NCBI RefSeq assembly: GCF_009017415.1
Contig: NC_092409.1
Span: 2,356,001-2,420,000 of the forward strand
DNA length: 64,000 nt
Reading direction: 5' to 3'
DNA from: Aspergillus flavus
Lineage: Eukaryota; Ascomycota; Eurotiomycetes; Eurotiales; Aspergillaceae
In this document: in pieces, positions 30,443-42,671 of the stretch
How the letters are laid out: every line of letters begins with the position of its first letter
Numbering within the stretch: position 1 is the stretch's first letter
The notes under the pieces: generated by a model
What the model was told of the DNA's origin: nothing
The model's input: only the letters and a program-made list of their open reading frames with translations
Database searches by the model: none
Made by a program: the position numbers and the translations under genes

Positions 30443-32465
30443 GATGCTGTTGCTGCGGTGGGTTGATGTCTGTAAACTGAGGTAGTAACTATGAAGGTTT
30501 GAAGATGGATTGCTTCTAATTCAGGCGGCATGTCGCTGCTCTTATATCCATGAGATAGGCAACAGGACTCTGCACTGCCATCACCCAGCATCAACCCAAG
30601 CAACTATTGATGTCATCACCAGAGTAACCCTACAGAATACCAGACCGAGGCCGCGCGTTGCCAATACCCTTGAGCATGAAGCCATCGCCATGCCAAGATA
30701 GACGATTGGTAATGATCCCCTCAACTGGTCCAGGTTCATGATGAAGAAAACCCGCTCGGCCCGTTGGACAGCCTATACTCCGATATATATTAAGGTTAGA
30801 TAGAGCAATGGTAGTGGAGCCCCTAATGCAAGTTGCTTACTTGTGGGGCCGGGAAACCAGAAACCCTTGGATTTCGCCCATGAAACCCACTCTACCCTGC
30901 CTATGAAGTTCGACCATTCCTAAGATATCCCTACCTCCATGTCGATCCATAACTGCAAGTGGCTTATGCACTTGTGCAACCATGGGTCGGGGTGGAATAG
31001 ATGTACCCGGCGCATGGCAGTGCATTCGCTATCGTAGCACGGATAGATTCTGAGTCTGAAGAACTCGATCAGGTCGCTCGCCGAGACCTTCGGGATTGAG
31101 CTCGGTAGCTGTGGGAGCTCTAGGCAGCACTGTTGATGTCTGCTTCATTGTGACAACTGTCTATGAACTCCGAGACCGGAAAGCTGCACACTGATACAGC
31201 CCCTAGAATATACAACTCCGATGGAGATAATGTCCCGATCCACCCTCTTATCGACAAAGCTCTAGAAACTTAGTATAAACTAGGTCCATTTGAGAGACCA
31301 GCCACTACAGTGGAAGACTGCAGAGCAATAAAGGCTATATCATACTGGACATTATTCTCTATATTCGGGCACAATGCCATTGCTAAAAGAAGTATGAAGT
31401 CGAGAGGCAGATTAGTCCCTCAATGGAAGTTGTTGCAGCCGAATACTATTCTGAAGGAGATTGGTGAGGATAGGGCAAGGACTCATCCGCTTTGTTGATA
31501 GGGTTAGGAATGATGGGATATTTCTGACTCGTAGACCTATTGGTAGTATAAGGATGGTGATAGGATCGGTACAGAGGCATCAGTTATTTATAAGTTATCA
31601 TAATCCACTGCATGCTTGCAGATGCATTTAATTTATTATGAAGAACTGAGATCTTTCTTCAGACCTCTAAAGTAGCATCAGACGGGAACTATATATATGT
31701 GATCACCTATAGAGTAAACAAGACATGTCTTACTAGAACTTGAGGACCACAGATATATTGGCCAAAGACGCCAATAAAACCAATATGCAATAGATATAAG
31801 CAAGGAAAAGACTTATGCATAGCGGAATAGCAAGAAAAAAAGGGGTGGCGCATGCCCTAGCACTACTTATATAGTCATCCGTAGGTTTTATATATAGCGC
31901 ATAAACCACCACAAAAACATAGACACAGGTTTCGTCAGTCACACGCCAACGTGACCATCTTTAAATTGAAAGAATACTCATCAGCACATATTCCTTCACG
32001 TTTGTTGCCTTCGGTAGATATATACAATATATCCGTGGTGATAGATGAGTATGTCATCGGATACGATCACCCACATGACGGGCCCGGATCAAGTGATTCC
32101 AAATGTCAGGCTGGACTCAGAGTCGACGATCTGACCAGGTAACATTATTACTCCCTGACTAGAATTTAAAGAACTCTTATAAAGCAAAGACCCTCCAGCC
32201 AAGCTTAATTCACTAGTACATCTCTGGAAGCTTGTTCCTGCTATACATCGCCCGGGTTTGGTGTCTACTCGTCAGAACATAAGACCAAGAAAATCAAAGC
32301 AAGACACTAAACAAGATATCTTTGAATCAATACCGCAGTATACAAACCTATACCAACTCTCTTCTATATCTCAGCAAACCTACATCATTCCAGCACCACC
32401 CAACTCAGCCCCATCCACCCAAAACCAAGCCCTAATATCCACCTCCTACTACAGGAAGAAAGAAA
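30443..32465. other. Gene-poor 2-kb interval, AT-rich in its right half
   Basis: No gene is supported. The minus strand at about 30840-31130 shows long coding-like stretches interrupted by one stop, for example SASDLIEFFRLRIYPCYDSE and AMRRVHLFHPDPWLHKCISH, which I could not assign to a family. From 31500 to 32250 the sequence is AT-rich with no frame of interest. This looks like decayed accessory DNA. Confidence 0.4.
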
Positions 32466-32915
32466 ATGTGCTTCCTGGAAGTCGACGAAGGCAAAGGCCC
32501 CTGTATCAGAGTCGTCGAATTTAGAAACCCACCTATGCGCGTTGCAATCCCGCCTCCCTCGCATCGTCGCCGTCGCAGACACAGCAGCAGCAGTAGCAGC
32601 TCTAGCTCCAGCTCCAGCAGTAGTGATAGCCACGACTCAACCAGCGTGTGTCCTCCACGGCACGCTCACGCTCACTCTCACCACTGCGAGTCCCCGCGGT
32701 CGTCATATACTACTGTGTCGAGGCGGAGGATTCGTACTGTGGAAGAATCTGTTCCGATTTCAAGATGGAAGGGGTGGTGGCTTGGGAGTCGGGATTTCGT
32801 GCCTGAGCGAAGGTGTGTGGAGTACATTGAGCCTGAAGTTAGAGAGGTGAGGGGGAGGGAGAGGGAGAGAAGGAGACCTATGTGGGAGGAGGATGTGGAG
32901 TATATTCGGGTGTAG
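32466..32915 (+). CDS. Small Ser/Arg-rich hypothetical protein
   Basis: A single exon of 149 residues beginning MCFLEVDEGKGPCIRVVEF. The centre holds RRRRRH followed by a run of 14 serines and a His/Arg-rich part. The C-terminal half is basic and aromatic (SRWKGWWLGSRDFVPERR, RGRERERRRPMWEEDVEY). There is no signal peptide, membrane helix or recognised domain. The upstream 60 nt are C/A-rich, like a fungal leader. The ordered ends around a low-complexity core suggest a real but fast-evolving protein. Confidence is moderate because no homologue could be named. Confidence 0.5.
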   Translation: MCFLEVDEGKGPCIRVVEFRNPPMRVAIPPPSHRRRRRHSSSSSSSSSSSSSSDSHDSTSVCPPRHAHAHSHHCESPRSSYTTVSRRRIRTVEESVPISRWKGWWLGSRDFVPERRCVEYIEPEVREVRGRERERRRPMWEEDVEYIRV

Positions 32916-32988
32916 AATTGTTGGAAGACATCTTGTTCATGGGAGTTTTTGTTGGTTATGGAGTTGGGAGTTAGGGTTTGGGGTCTAT

Positions 32989-33237
32989 GGGGGGGGGGGA
33001 AGGTGGTTTTCGTTTGGGTTTCCGGATTACTTGGTCAAAGTGTTTCTTGACTTTTCTTCTTCTTCTTCTTTTTCTAATTCTTTCTATCCCATTTTCTGGG
33101 TTTCTTTCCTGTTGATCGAACAAATCCAAATCGAAGAAGTGCATGGTGTATCCGTGGCTATACTGCCAAATGATCTCATCCCGAACCAAGCATTGATCAG
33201 ATAAGCTTAGGAGAAACTCGCGCCCCCCCCCCCCCCC
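32989..33237. repeat. G11 and C15 homopolymer tracts
   Basis: A run of 11 G (32989-32999) and a run of 15 C (33223-33237) lie about 225 nt apart, downstream of the small Ser/Arg-rich gene, with a TTC/CTT-rich run at 33050-33075 between them. They are mutually complementary and could pair. No gene overlaps them convincingly. Such tracts are also common sites of sequencing or assembly error. Confidence 0.7.
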
Positions 33238-33638
33238 AGCCTTACAAAGAGCACTCCTATCCATGGTAACTTTGCTTCGCTTTGTCTGCATTCGGACAAT
33301 ATGACTTCAAAGCTTCCGCTTATCCCGCATGACGTCAGTACTGTGACCACGATCGATGCGATCATAAAGTAAAAGTATAGGGCGCTGATCCTCCCCTTAC
33401 ATGAACATGGGTTCGTACTTTCGAACATTCAGTATAACCTGATTTAGTATTGCTCTAACCTGTGAACATCAATTGTGTATACCATTCACTAAGCTGTATT
33501 GTTTGACCTGCGAGGAAGGCGCACTTCTCAATTAGGATATTCTACCAGTAGCTCGACAATCCCATTTCGCCACTTCTGAAAAAGTTGCTGAGACTAGTGT
33601 CGATTCCGTTGTGATTTTGTACAGTTTCATCCACAACC
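33238..33638. other. Intergenic, promoter of the Pil1-family gene
   Basis: No gene or recognised element. The last 60 nt before the split start codon (33580-33638) are the likely leader. Confidence 0.5.
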
Positions 33639-35269
33639 ATGTACGAACGAGGATCAATGGCAGAGCTTCAGTGCAGGGCTAATATGACCTAGGAATCGAA
33701 GCCTTTCTGTGCGAAGGAGGAATTCGGTTCCTTCGCGGAGCCGCTTCAGTTTCGCAACGCTGCGCGGCACGCAGCAGCCTGAACTGAGCAAGAGGATGAA
33801 CCGCCTGATCAAGAACGAAAATGCGGCTATTAGTGCTTATGAGAAGGCCGGTCGTGAGCGTGTGTCCACCGCAAAAGAGCTCTCCGACTGGGGGGAGGCC
33901 ACGGAAGACGACGCTGTATCGGACATCACGGATAAACTGGGTGTGTTGCTCGCCGAGATGGGCGATCAAGAGGAGATCTTTGCGGGTTACCTGGAGGAGT
34001 ATCGGACGGTTCTCAAGCACATTCGCGAAACAGAGAACTCGGTTCAGCCGTCGCGTAATCACCGAGCCAAGATCCAGGACGATATCGCGAAACTGAAGAT
34101 TAAGGACCCGGAGAGTATCAGGTTGGAGACACTGGAACAGGAGCTTGTGAGAGCGGAAGCACAGAGCTTGGTTGCTGAGGCTCAGTTGACCAACATGGTT
34201 CGTGTCAACTCTAGCTACCTATAATAACTGTGGCACATGCTAAGTCTTCGCGTAGACCAGGGCCAAACTCAAAGAGGCTTTCGATATCCACTTGGCCGCT
34301 GTCATTGAGAGAGGCGAGAAGCAGATTTTACTCGCCCGCCATGCTCGCCGCCTGCTTGGTATCCTCGACGACTCGCCTGTTGTCCCAGGAGAACCTCGGA
34401 AAGACTATGATCGTGGCGACGAGGCGAGTCAGATCATTCAAGACGCCGAGAGAGGTCTTCGCACCTGGGAGAGTACTACCGTGCCTATCCCAACATCGGC
34501 CGGACACTTGCATGACAGCACACTCCTTCCAGCCCCAGCAGCTCGTGCGGCTCGGGATAGCCAAGCCCTCACCGTCGGCTCGTCTGAAGTAGATGGCCGT
34601 GAGATGTCTGCTTCGACCAGGGATATTAATGGTTCAGCTTCAGATATTCGTTACACTGAGGAATATCCTCCCGAGACTCAAGGCACCAACGAATATGTCA
34701 ATGAGTATGGGTCTGGGACTCAACAGGGTATTGCGCCTGTGATCGAAGCCCAAGAGTTCCAAGAGCCTGTAACAGCGCCGGTTGAGCCAACTAGGGATAC
34801 GTATAGTGCTCCTGGTAATGCCATCACTTACATCCCGGGAACTAAGCAACGTGTTGATACCGCCACTGGAGCTGAGGGTTACGGGGAGTCCAGTATGCAG
34901 GGAGCTAGGGGCATGTATGGAGCCACTCCCGATGTTACTGGATATACACCTGGAGCTCAAGACACTATTCCGGGGACAAAGGAGCACGTTGGACCCATCA
35001 GCGAAGCTAGAAGCTGGGACGCATCTGTCACAGACGTGTCTGGGGATGTCAATGAAAATGTTGCGAGCGGTAGAAGTATCGATGACTCAGTCTCCATCAC
35101 AGATCCGACTCAGCACTTTGAGGAGCCCTCCACTGAGCTGACGGAAGGAACGGAAGCAACCAAAATGACAGAGGCCACGGATGATGCCAACGGATCTATT
35201 CGGGAAAAGCTGCAAGAGCAGCCCCAGGCAGCTTTGGGCATCCCTCAAGTCGTCGCTGTCCCATATTAA
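33639..35269 (+). CDS. Eisosome core BAR protein, Pil1/Lsp1 (PilA/PilB) family
   Basis: Exons 33639-33640, 33693-34197 and 34256-35269 give 506 residues. The first exon contributes only AT of the start codon. The G follows a 52-nt intron (33641-33692) with branch-like GCTAAT, giving MNRSLSVRRRNSVPSRSRFS, the expected Pil1-family N-terminus. The BAR domain is clear: PELSKRMNRLIKNENAAISA, TAKELSDWGEATEDDAVSDI, QPSRNHRAKIQDDIAKLKIK, LEQELVRAEAQSLVAEAQLT. The second intron splits NM|TRAKLKEAF. Eisosomes are furrow-like plasma-membrane domains. About 200 residues of Thr/Gly/Glu-rich disordered tail follow the BAR domain, longer than yeast Pil1 (339 residues) and more like the PilB type. Without the tiny first exon the gene would lack an ATG at its conserved N-terminus. 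Confidence 0.87.
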
Positions 35270-35679
35270 GCTAGTCAAGAGCGATGTCTTACCATTGTTT
35301 ACTCCCTATGTTGCTTTTGAAGTATTATTATGTATATTAGTATGGAAATATGAACTTTGAATGCAGATTACCAAGAAAATCCCCGCCGAAGGACTATCCC
35401 TTCCATGTAAATTGAGTGGAGAGGTCATCGTAGAGATAGATGTATGAAGTATGAAGGGAAGGCAAACTGATAAAGGCGATAAGGTGTGAAGTAAGCGATA
35501 TAATCACGTGACCCAGGCGGCAGGCGTGACGCGGACGGAGCTACAGCATCATCTGGGAAGCTCTTCTTCCCGCCCAGAAGCTCGACCTCCTCCATCCCAC
35601 CTCCTCACCATCTGCCCTTGTATATCAACTAAGGCTTATTATCCCGCTTCCCAGATACCGATTTAGATCACCGCCCGCC
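35270..35679. promoter_or_regulatory. Intergenic, promoter of proteasome beta5
   Basis: No gene. The region before PRE2 is rich in C/T and carries GC-rich strings (35510-35545). No canonical PACE element (GGTGGCAAA) was found. Confidence 0.45.
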
Positions 35680-37008
35680 ATGGACAAGTTGGTCGCCCAA
35701 TATAGCCGCCCGGCCCATCAGAATGAGATGTATTCCGAACAAGAACAGCATGACCTCACAGAGAGCCTTCCTCCCCTCTCTCTGAAATTCAACCTTCCTC
35801 CAGTTGACAACGTGAGCTACAACCCAATGAATCTTTTATGTGGTGTCGCCTTCGGAAGAGCGTGGTAGCGATGCTACCGCTTACCTACTTCACGCCGGAG
35901 GACCAAACAGGTCATCATATAATATGCCGAATAAGCGGAGACCCTAGCTAACCTGACCCTTCGTCTAGTCAAGATCCTGGCTCCGTGCTATGACTGATGA
36001 TCACTCGAACCCAAGCTGCCCCATTAAACTTGCCCACGGAACGACAACACTGGCCTTCCGATTCCAGGGCGGAATTGTACGCCGTCCTATGAACCGGTCC
36101 CCTCGTTCTCCACTGACAAACGGTATCATAGATTGTCGCGACAGACTCTCGAGCCACCGCTGGAAATTGGATTGCCAGTCAGACAGTGAAGAAGGTTATT
36201 CCCGTCTCGCGGTTGAGCCGTGGTGAGGATAAGGCGAACAATGCCCCGACCCCCGGTCTGCTAGGTACTATGGCGGGTGGTGCTGCGGTACGTACCCCTG
36301 TTATGTTTGGGAGTGGACAGCGCTCTGTGTATGCTTCAGATACACTCTAGAACTTTGCTCTAATGACTGGACGTAGGATTGCCAATACTGGTTGAGATAT
36401 TTGAGTCAGCAGTGCACACTTCATGGTAAGTTCTAGCCCATCATTCTGCACGTCATAGTGCTGAAATGTATTGATACTAACTGTTGGTAGAAATCCGCCA
36501 CAAGCGCCGTATCACCGTTGCAGCCGCTTCCAAGATTCTCGCCAACCTGACATACGCCTACAAGGGATACGGTTTGAGCATGGGAACAATGTTAGCAGGA
36601 GTATGTGACTCGTCCCATCACATTATAAATCACAAAGACGGATCGAAGCTAATGCATTTCCACTGTAAATAGATGACCCCTCAAGAAGGCCCCGCTCTCT
36701 ATTACATCGACTCAGACGGTACCCGACTCCCGGGCAACCTGTTCTGTGTTGGATCCGGTCAGACATTCGCCTACGGTGTGCTGGATGCTAACTACCGTTA
36801 CGACTTGACTGAGGAGGAGGCCCTTGAGCTCGGCCGGAGAAGTATCCTGGCCGCTATGCACCGTGATGCCTACTCTGGTGGTTTCATCAACCTGTACCAC
36901 GTTAAGGAAGAGGGATGGGTGCACCACGGCTTCGACGACATGAACCCGATCTTCTGGAAGACGAAGTTGGAGAAGGGCGAATTCTCGAATGTTACGTCAG
37001 AGTTGTAA
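35680..37008 (+). CDS. PRE2: 20S proteasome subunit beta5 (chymotrypsin-like)
   Basis: Six exons (35680-35811, 35969-36076, 36132-36287, 36377-36425, 36491-36600, 36673-37008) give 296 residues. A propeptide of 68 residues ends at [12 protein letters not shown], so Thr69 becomes the catalytic Thr1. Asp17 and Lys33 equivalents are present at 85 and 101 ([20 protein letters not shown]). The core continues [39 protein letters not shown] and [20 protein letters not shown]. Compared with yeast (VKKVIEINPFLLGTM), about 14 residues are inserted just before LLGTM ([19 protein letters not shown]), and no splice signals would remove them. The subunit provides chymotrypsin-like activity and is essential in yeast. 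Confidence 0.95.
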
Positions 37009-37478
37009 TGTGTGGTGGTGTCTTAGATGGTTTCTCATGGTGGACATGATATATCAATTTTCTTTTCTTAGGCATACAAGATACTTCCTTCTATGAGTCT
37101 GTTTGACAAGCAGTAATGGGACCGAAGTCTCATTGGTCTCATTTCAAAAGAGATCCTTTCCTTGTGTTACAGTTACTGGGAGAGCTCAGCTGTTTGCACT
37201 ATGGTACATTCTACTAAAAGAGAGATAAGTATGAAGTTGAAAAGAAAACAATACTATAATGCTATGATATACTAAACAAAAATCTCATCCCAGATAGATA
37301 AGTACATACATGGACACATCCAGGAACCAAAATATTGCTAAATACTCCCCATCTATACAAGCTTTTTTCCCGAGCCAACGTAAAATCTTGTCAGGTTCTT
37401 TCATGTCGTTCTTTGCTTTTCTTACTTTGCCCTTGAGATGCAGGATATAATAAACATCTCTCATGTTGAGCGGGGCGA
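37009..37478. other. Convergent 3' flanks of PRE2 and RPA135
   Basis: 470 nt of AT-rich sequence between two stop codons. No gene is seen. Confidence 0.6.
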
Positions 37479-40400
37479 TTAGTTGTCCACCTTGAACTTC
37501 ATCCTGATACCCATGGCAGCAAGCTCAACATCCAGGTACCGGAGCACACCCGGAACAGCAACGACAGTGACGTTATCACCGCCGACGTAGCGCCGGCCGT
37601 CACCGTCTTCCCAGGTGATGGCACGGGAGTCATCAAAGACAGCTTCACGGGCGCAGCGTCTGCAGCGCACGATGCCGGAGGAGCCGCTGGCCTGAGTAAG
37701 CTGGCTAGAAGCAGCCTTTGCGGCTGCGGCGGCTGCGCCCTGGTTGCGGGCCTTTCCAGAGCCACCGGCGAGGGCGACCTGTGTCGAGAGGAAAGAGCCA
37801 CAGTCGCGGCAGAGCCAGGCACGCTGAGTATCGGAGCAGTTCATGAGACGGTCTTGGAGGATGAAGGCGGCACCGTGGGCAATGAGGGAGTCACGTTCCA
37901 TCTCACCGACACGGATACCACCTCCCTTGGCACGACCCTTGACGGGTTGGCCGGTCAGCGAGTTCACGGGACCGGTGGTACGGACTTGGAACTTGTCGTT
38001 AACCATGTGACGGAGACGCTGGTAGTGGACGACACCGATGAAGATATCGGCGGCGAACTCTTTACCGGTGATACCACTGTAGAGTGGTTCGTTGCCGTAG
38101 TAGTTGTAGCCTGCCTTGCGGAGTTGGTGGCCGAAGTAATCAGCGGCGGTGTTCTCCTCGGAGAATTGGAAGGGTGTCGAGTCCTGGGGATGGCCGTGAA
38201 GAGCACCGGCCTTGCCAGCCATTGATTCGATCATCTGGGCGATTGTCATACCTGTTTCCATTGGTCAGTCGAGGAATCTTATAGGTGATATAATCAAAGG
38301 ATGAAGACTTACGAGAGGGGAAAGCGTGAGGGTTAATGATAAGGTCAGGTTGGATGCCACTCTCGGAGAAGGGCATGTCGACTGCCGGCCAGAGTTGGGA
38401 GCAGACACCTTTCTGTCCGTGACGAGAGGAGAACTTATCACCAATGACAGGCTTTCTGGGGATACGGTACTTGACGCTGAGGGATTGGCACGGTTCGATA
38501 CCGGTCTCGGCACCCATGATACGGATGCTGTCGATGTATCCTTCTTCGGCGTCCTTGTACTTGACAAAATGGGTGATGCCATCGACATTCACATAAGAGT
38601 CCGAGGCTGCATCATAACGCACGTTGTGGTATGCAGCGACGAGACTTCCCTCCTTGACCCTAGCGCCAATGTGAGGAAGACCATCTTCGTCGATGGTGTT
38701 ACGCCACTCAGCCCTAATTTCACCCCCTGGAGCAAAGCCGAACAACTTAGTAATTTCACGTCTAGATTTGTTCCTTCGCGACTCTTTCTCATCGAGGGAA
38801 TGGACCTTCGTCTTGTAGATTGTACCGTGACCGAATCCACGTTCGTGTGAAGATTTGTTGATAATCATAGCGTCGTCCATGTCATAACCCGTATATGAAA
38901 TAATAGCAACAACCGCGTTCGTGCCGTTCGGGAAGTTATCCAAACCATAAGCATTGTAAAGAGGGGGGCGCACAATTGGTGTCTGTCCCGTTTGCAGTCG
39001 GTAAAGCTTGTTGTCTGTACGGTAATCGATGGCTGTTCCGGGCGTTCCCATTGTCTGCTTGCTCATTTGACACTGGTACATGTTACGAGGCGACTGGTTA
39101 TAATCGGAGAAAGGAGTCATGTTAGCCACAATTGAGAGGATGTTTGTCGGTGTAAACTCAATGTGCGTCGAAATACCCGCGACAAGGTCCGATGGTAAAC
39201 AGGCAATTTCCATGAAGGGCTGCTCGAACGGTCCCACGTAGTCAAGCTTATCGAGAGGCAAGTACTTAACCTCTCTGTACATCCTAGCTGCTTGCGAGAA
39301 CATGTAAATACCGGGATATTGACCACCGTTAGAGTTAGGGACATATCCAATCTCCAGCTCTCGAGGGACATTGTGGCTGCCCTCAACCTTCCAGTGTCTC
39401 AGGGTATCAGCGATCATGCGAGCCTGTTTCGGTGAGCAGAAACCAACGATTCTGCCATCCAACTGAACCGTTACGCTCTCCTCCAATGAGACAGAGGACT
39501 CCGAGCGCACACCGAGCTGAACCAAGAGCCTTGGGAGGTGAGAAACATCGATATCACTGGTGGAAATCAAGCACTTGTGTGCAAGATGGTTAAGTAGACC
39601 ACAAGGAGATCCATCAGGTGTGTGAACAGGGCACAAGAAACCCCAACTTTCAGGAAGGAGCTTTCGAACAGTGGTGGTTTTCAATTGTGCGAAGAAACTA
39701 CCTCTGTGAATCATTCGGAAATGACTGATGAATCGGTAGAAGTTAATTTTCTCAGCCATGACAGTATAACCGGACGTCTGCTGCAAATCGAGACCCGTGG
39801 GACTAACGAGGTTACCAGTCGACAGGAAATACTCCAGCGCACCACCAATATTCTCATTTGACCGCTTCACGACCTTGCTCAAGAAGTCCCTCTCGAATGA
39901 AGGATCAGTGAACTTCGCGCCGTGGTTGCGCATGCTCCAGTCTCTCAGGATAGGGCCAAAAGACCTGACCCACTCCTCCAACCTCTCCTTTAGGATCATA
40001 CCGTAGAGGAAACCGCCAAGCAGGATTTCTTGGTTAGAGACAGCATCAGGGTTGTCAGGGGCACAGTCACCGGCGACGAGAGCGTAAAGTTTGCGAATCA
40101 TGAACATGATCAACTTGAACTTGTCGTAGTCCTGAGTTTCGGTAACGTTCTGATTACCAAGGTGTGGCAATACAACCTTACGAAGAAACTCAGTGCCAGC
40201 TTCCTCATTAGACATATCCATTGGAACACCGAGGACGGGCTTGAATTTCTCTCCCAGGTAAGCTCGGCAGGCTGAGCGACTATGCAGGTTGTATCCTTTG
40301 TATGTCCGCAGCAAAAGTTCCACACGATCCGTAACAAATGTATTGTTGATTCCCTCGGAAGAGGCACTGCCAACTAGTCCTTCGAAAATTTCGCGATCAT

Positions 40401-41324
40401 TCGTCTCCACCAGCGCCTTAAGAATCATCATCACCGGGACAAGGTACTCATTCTTGCGCCATGAGAAACGGAAAGTAACATTACCGTCACTCAGATAATG
40501 TAGGACATTGGTCTGGGACGTCTGATCAGGACGAACGGATCGGATCTGAACACCGAATTTCGTATACGTGTGGCCACGCTTAACGAAGGAACCACGAACA
40601 ATGGCCATGGGGAAATTCCTCTTTCCGACAATCAACATTCGGATCAACTTCTCGTTTCCGTTTACGATGAAATAGCCGCCCAGTTCCTCTGACTCTTCCT
40701 TGTGCTCAACAAGTTCCGCGGGAGTTGCCTTCTCCAGATGGCATCGATTCGTCTATGCCACACTCGCGTTAGCCAAGCCAAAATTAGGAGAGCCTCCAGT
40801 ATAGATCCACTACAGCTACTCACCCTCATCATAATAGGGACCTGGCCCAATTCTCTGACGGCCTCCATCCAGTCTCCATTGTTCACCCGATATTCGATCC
40901 TAGCGCGCAGCTTGCCACGGTATGTCGCATGCCTCTCTCTACATTCAGATGGGTAAATATTGCGGTTACGAGTGGTGAACTTGTTCGTCGGGGGGATGGC
41001 AGGCTTCTCGAGGAAAACTTCTTTAATGCGAACATGGAGTTTGTTCCGCTTTGGTGCTTTTCGACCCTCTGCCTGTCTGGCCTTCTTCTGCTCAGGAGTT
41101 TCTGCTTCACCGTCTATGAATGTCTTGGTACCGATATCTTTCAATCCTGCCTGCAAAATCTTGCTGTCCTCGAAGAGCGCATTGAAGGAATCAACGTGCG
41201 GCTTGATGGAGGCTGCTAGTGCAGGATAAGCTGTACGATCCTTGGGAGGGTTCTTGAAAAGATGCTCCCGTCTGAGCACATCATAATTGACAGACCAATT
41301 GGTGTCTGTCTTAGCAGGAGCCAT
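37479..41324 (-). CDS. RPA135: RNA polymerase I second-largest subunit (RPA135)
   Basis: Minus strand, exons 41324-40824, 40752-38313 and 38251-37479, with introns of 71 and 61 nt and 1237 residues. Beta-subunit signatures run in order: GGYFIVNGNEKLIRMLIVGK, ESWGFLCPVHTPDGSPCGLL, GYDMDDAMIINKSSHERGFG, KFSSRHGQKGVCSQLWPA and the hybrid-binding region LIINPHAFPSRMTIAQMIES, which spans the second junction (S|RM). The C-terminal clamp has a zinc site formed by WLCRDCGSF and IVRCRRC. Wording such as MNCSDTQRAWLCRDCGS and the length are those of Pol I rather than Pol II or III. The enzyme transcribes the 35S rRNA precursor in the nucleolus. The first junction reads MMR|TNRCHLEKATP. Confidence 0.94.
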
Positions 41325-42671
41325 GGTGAATTGAAATGGCTTTGATCGAAGAAAACGTTTTTCTTCCCGGAGCGGAGGTGAAAAAAAGTTTCAATTGTAC
41401 ACTTCAGTCTAGACAAGCCGAGGTTCCAGTCAATATAATTCGGTGTGACTGGTGTGCCTCAAGATCTCATCCCCTCCTGCCGCGAATATCAAAAGCGAGG
41501 GAAGAAAAGTGACCAAGAGGGAATGAGACTCGCAATGGGAGTACGAGCGCTGGTCTGAATGAAGCCTTCCTGTCGCTGCGACGGGGAAATTTTTCGAGGT
41601 GGAACCGACGGACAGATATCATCACGTGCTGATAGATGGTGATGATGAGCTATGCTCTTCTGCCTGAGGCCGCAAAGCAGTAGCACGTTATGCAAGGCTT
41701 GCATCACGGGACCAATGTGCGGGACGGGACGCCGCCTTAGGCAACAAGGCAAACAAGCTGATAGATACCTACAGTCGTTGACGTTTCTTGATGTAGTTCA
41801 TTGCTTTCTTGCTCCCCTGTCTCCAGATAAGACCGTGTGCATTCACTTTCGAACAGGAATTACAAATCAAAACCGGTTCTGCATTCACTGATTGGGTCGC
41901 TATTGCTGTTATTTTTCAGAGCAATTTCAAGAACCTCTTCCGTGCGACAGAACCACTGGCTTTGGAACTAACTCCTGTAGGGACTTTGACCTCGTCCAGA
42001 CTGACGGAAATGAGTGACAGGGGCCACTAAGCGCTCCCCTCCAAAGCGGCGCAGAACGAGCGGTCATGCGTGCACATAGATCGGAGCACTTCAGTTTCAC
42101 CGCAAAGCAGTGAGCAAAAAGAAAGAAATACCATTCCCTATTGCCTTCATCAGAAGGAACCGCGCCTGAAACTGAAATTGAAAAAAAGATTGCCGCTCTC
42201 TCCGCAACGCTTTTGGTCTGGGGAGTCTCTCTGCCGCCCCCTTCAATCAAGTTCAGCTCGACTTGATTCGGTGTCGTTCCTCTTCCAGACCTCACGTCGC
42301 TTTTTCCGCCATCTTGTTCCCTGCTTCCCCCAAATCCCCAATTTTACTACTACTAGGCTTACTTTTCTTCCTCACGTCTTATTTGATTACATTCATTGTC
42401 TCGTGGTCCGCCGGTGTCGCAGGATTCGAGTCCTTTCAACAAGCCCACTATCCCCACTCTTAACCTTACAAAACTCTTATCCTAAGTCTCAATATCTTCA
42501 CCCACCATCGCCACTTCGCGATAGAACAATCGACCATTTTGTTGGTTTTCCCTTTCTCTCAACCGTTCTTGGCCGTCCTGTCACTTCTTTGCCCTTCATT
42601 CCCATTTGGTTGATTTCTCTTGTACCAACAGTTGGGGTCTCTTTGCTTTTTCTTTTTTTTTTATCGCAAAC
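41325..42671. promoter_or_regulatory. Divergent intergenic region, RPA135 / ARL8
   Basis: 1.35 kb with no supported gene. GATGAGCT at 41644-41651, preceded by AT instead of GC, resembles the PAC element (GCGATGAGMT) of ribosome-production genes, about 320 nt upstream of the RPA135 start. The right half (42140-42660) is strongly pyrimidine-rich and probably contains the ARL8 leader. Confidence 0.45.

Noticed and set aside
32971..33291. Minus-strand Lys/Arg-rich frame across the homopolymer tracts
   Set aside because: It is made of homopolymer and TTC-repeat translation (poly-Gly, poly-Arg/Lys), with no protein-like content.
33709..33711. GTG as start codon of the Pil1-family protein
   Set aside because: The conserved residues continue upstream (NRSLSV), and an intron splitting the ATG explains the start without a non-ATG codon.
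36214..36276. Hidden intron removing the beta5 insertion
   Set aside because: The only nearby AG acceptor (in CTGCTAG) would also delete the conserved LLG, and no donor fits in frame.
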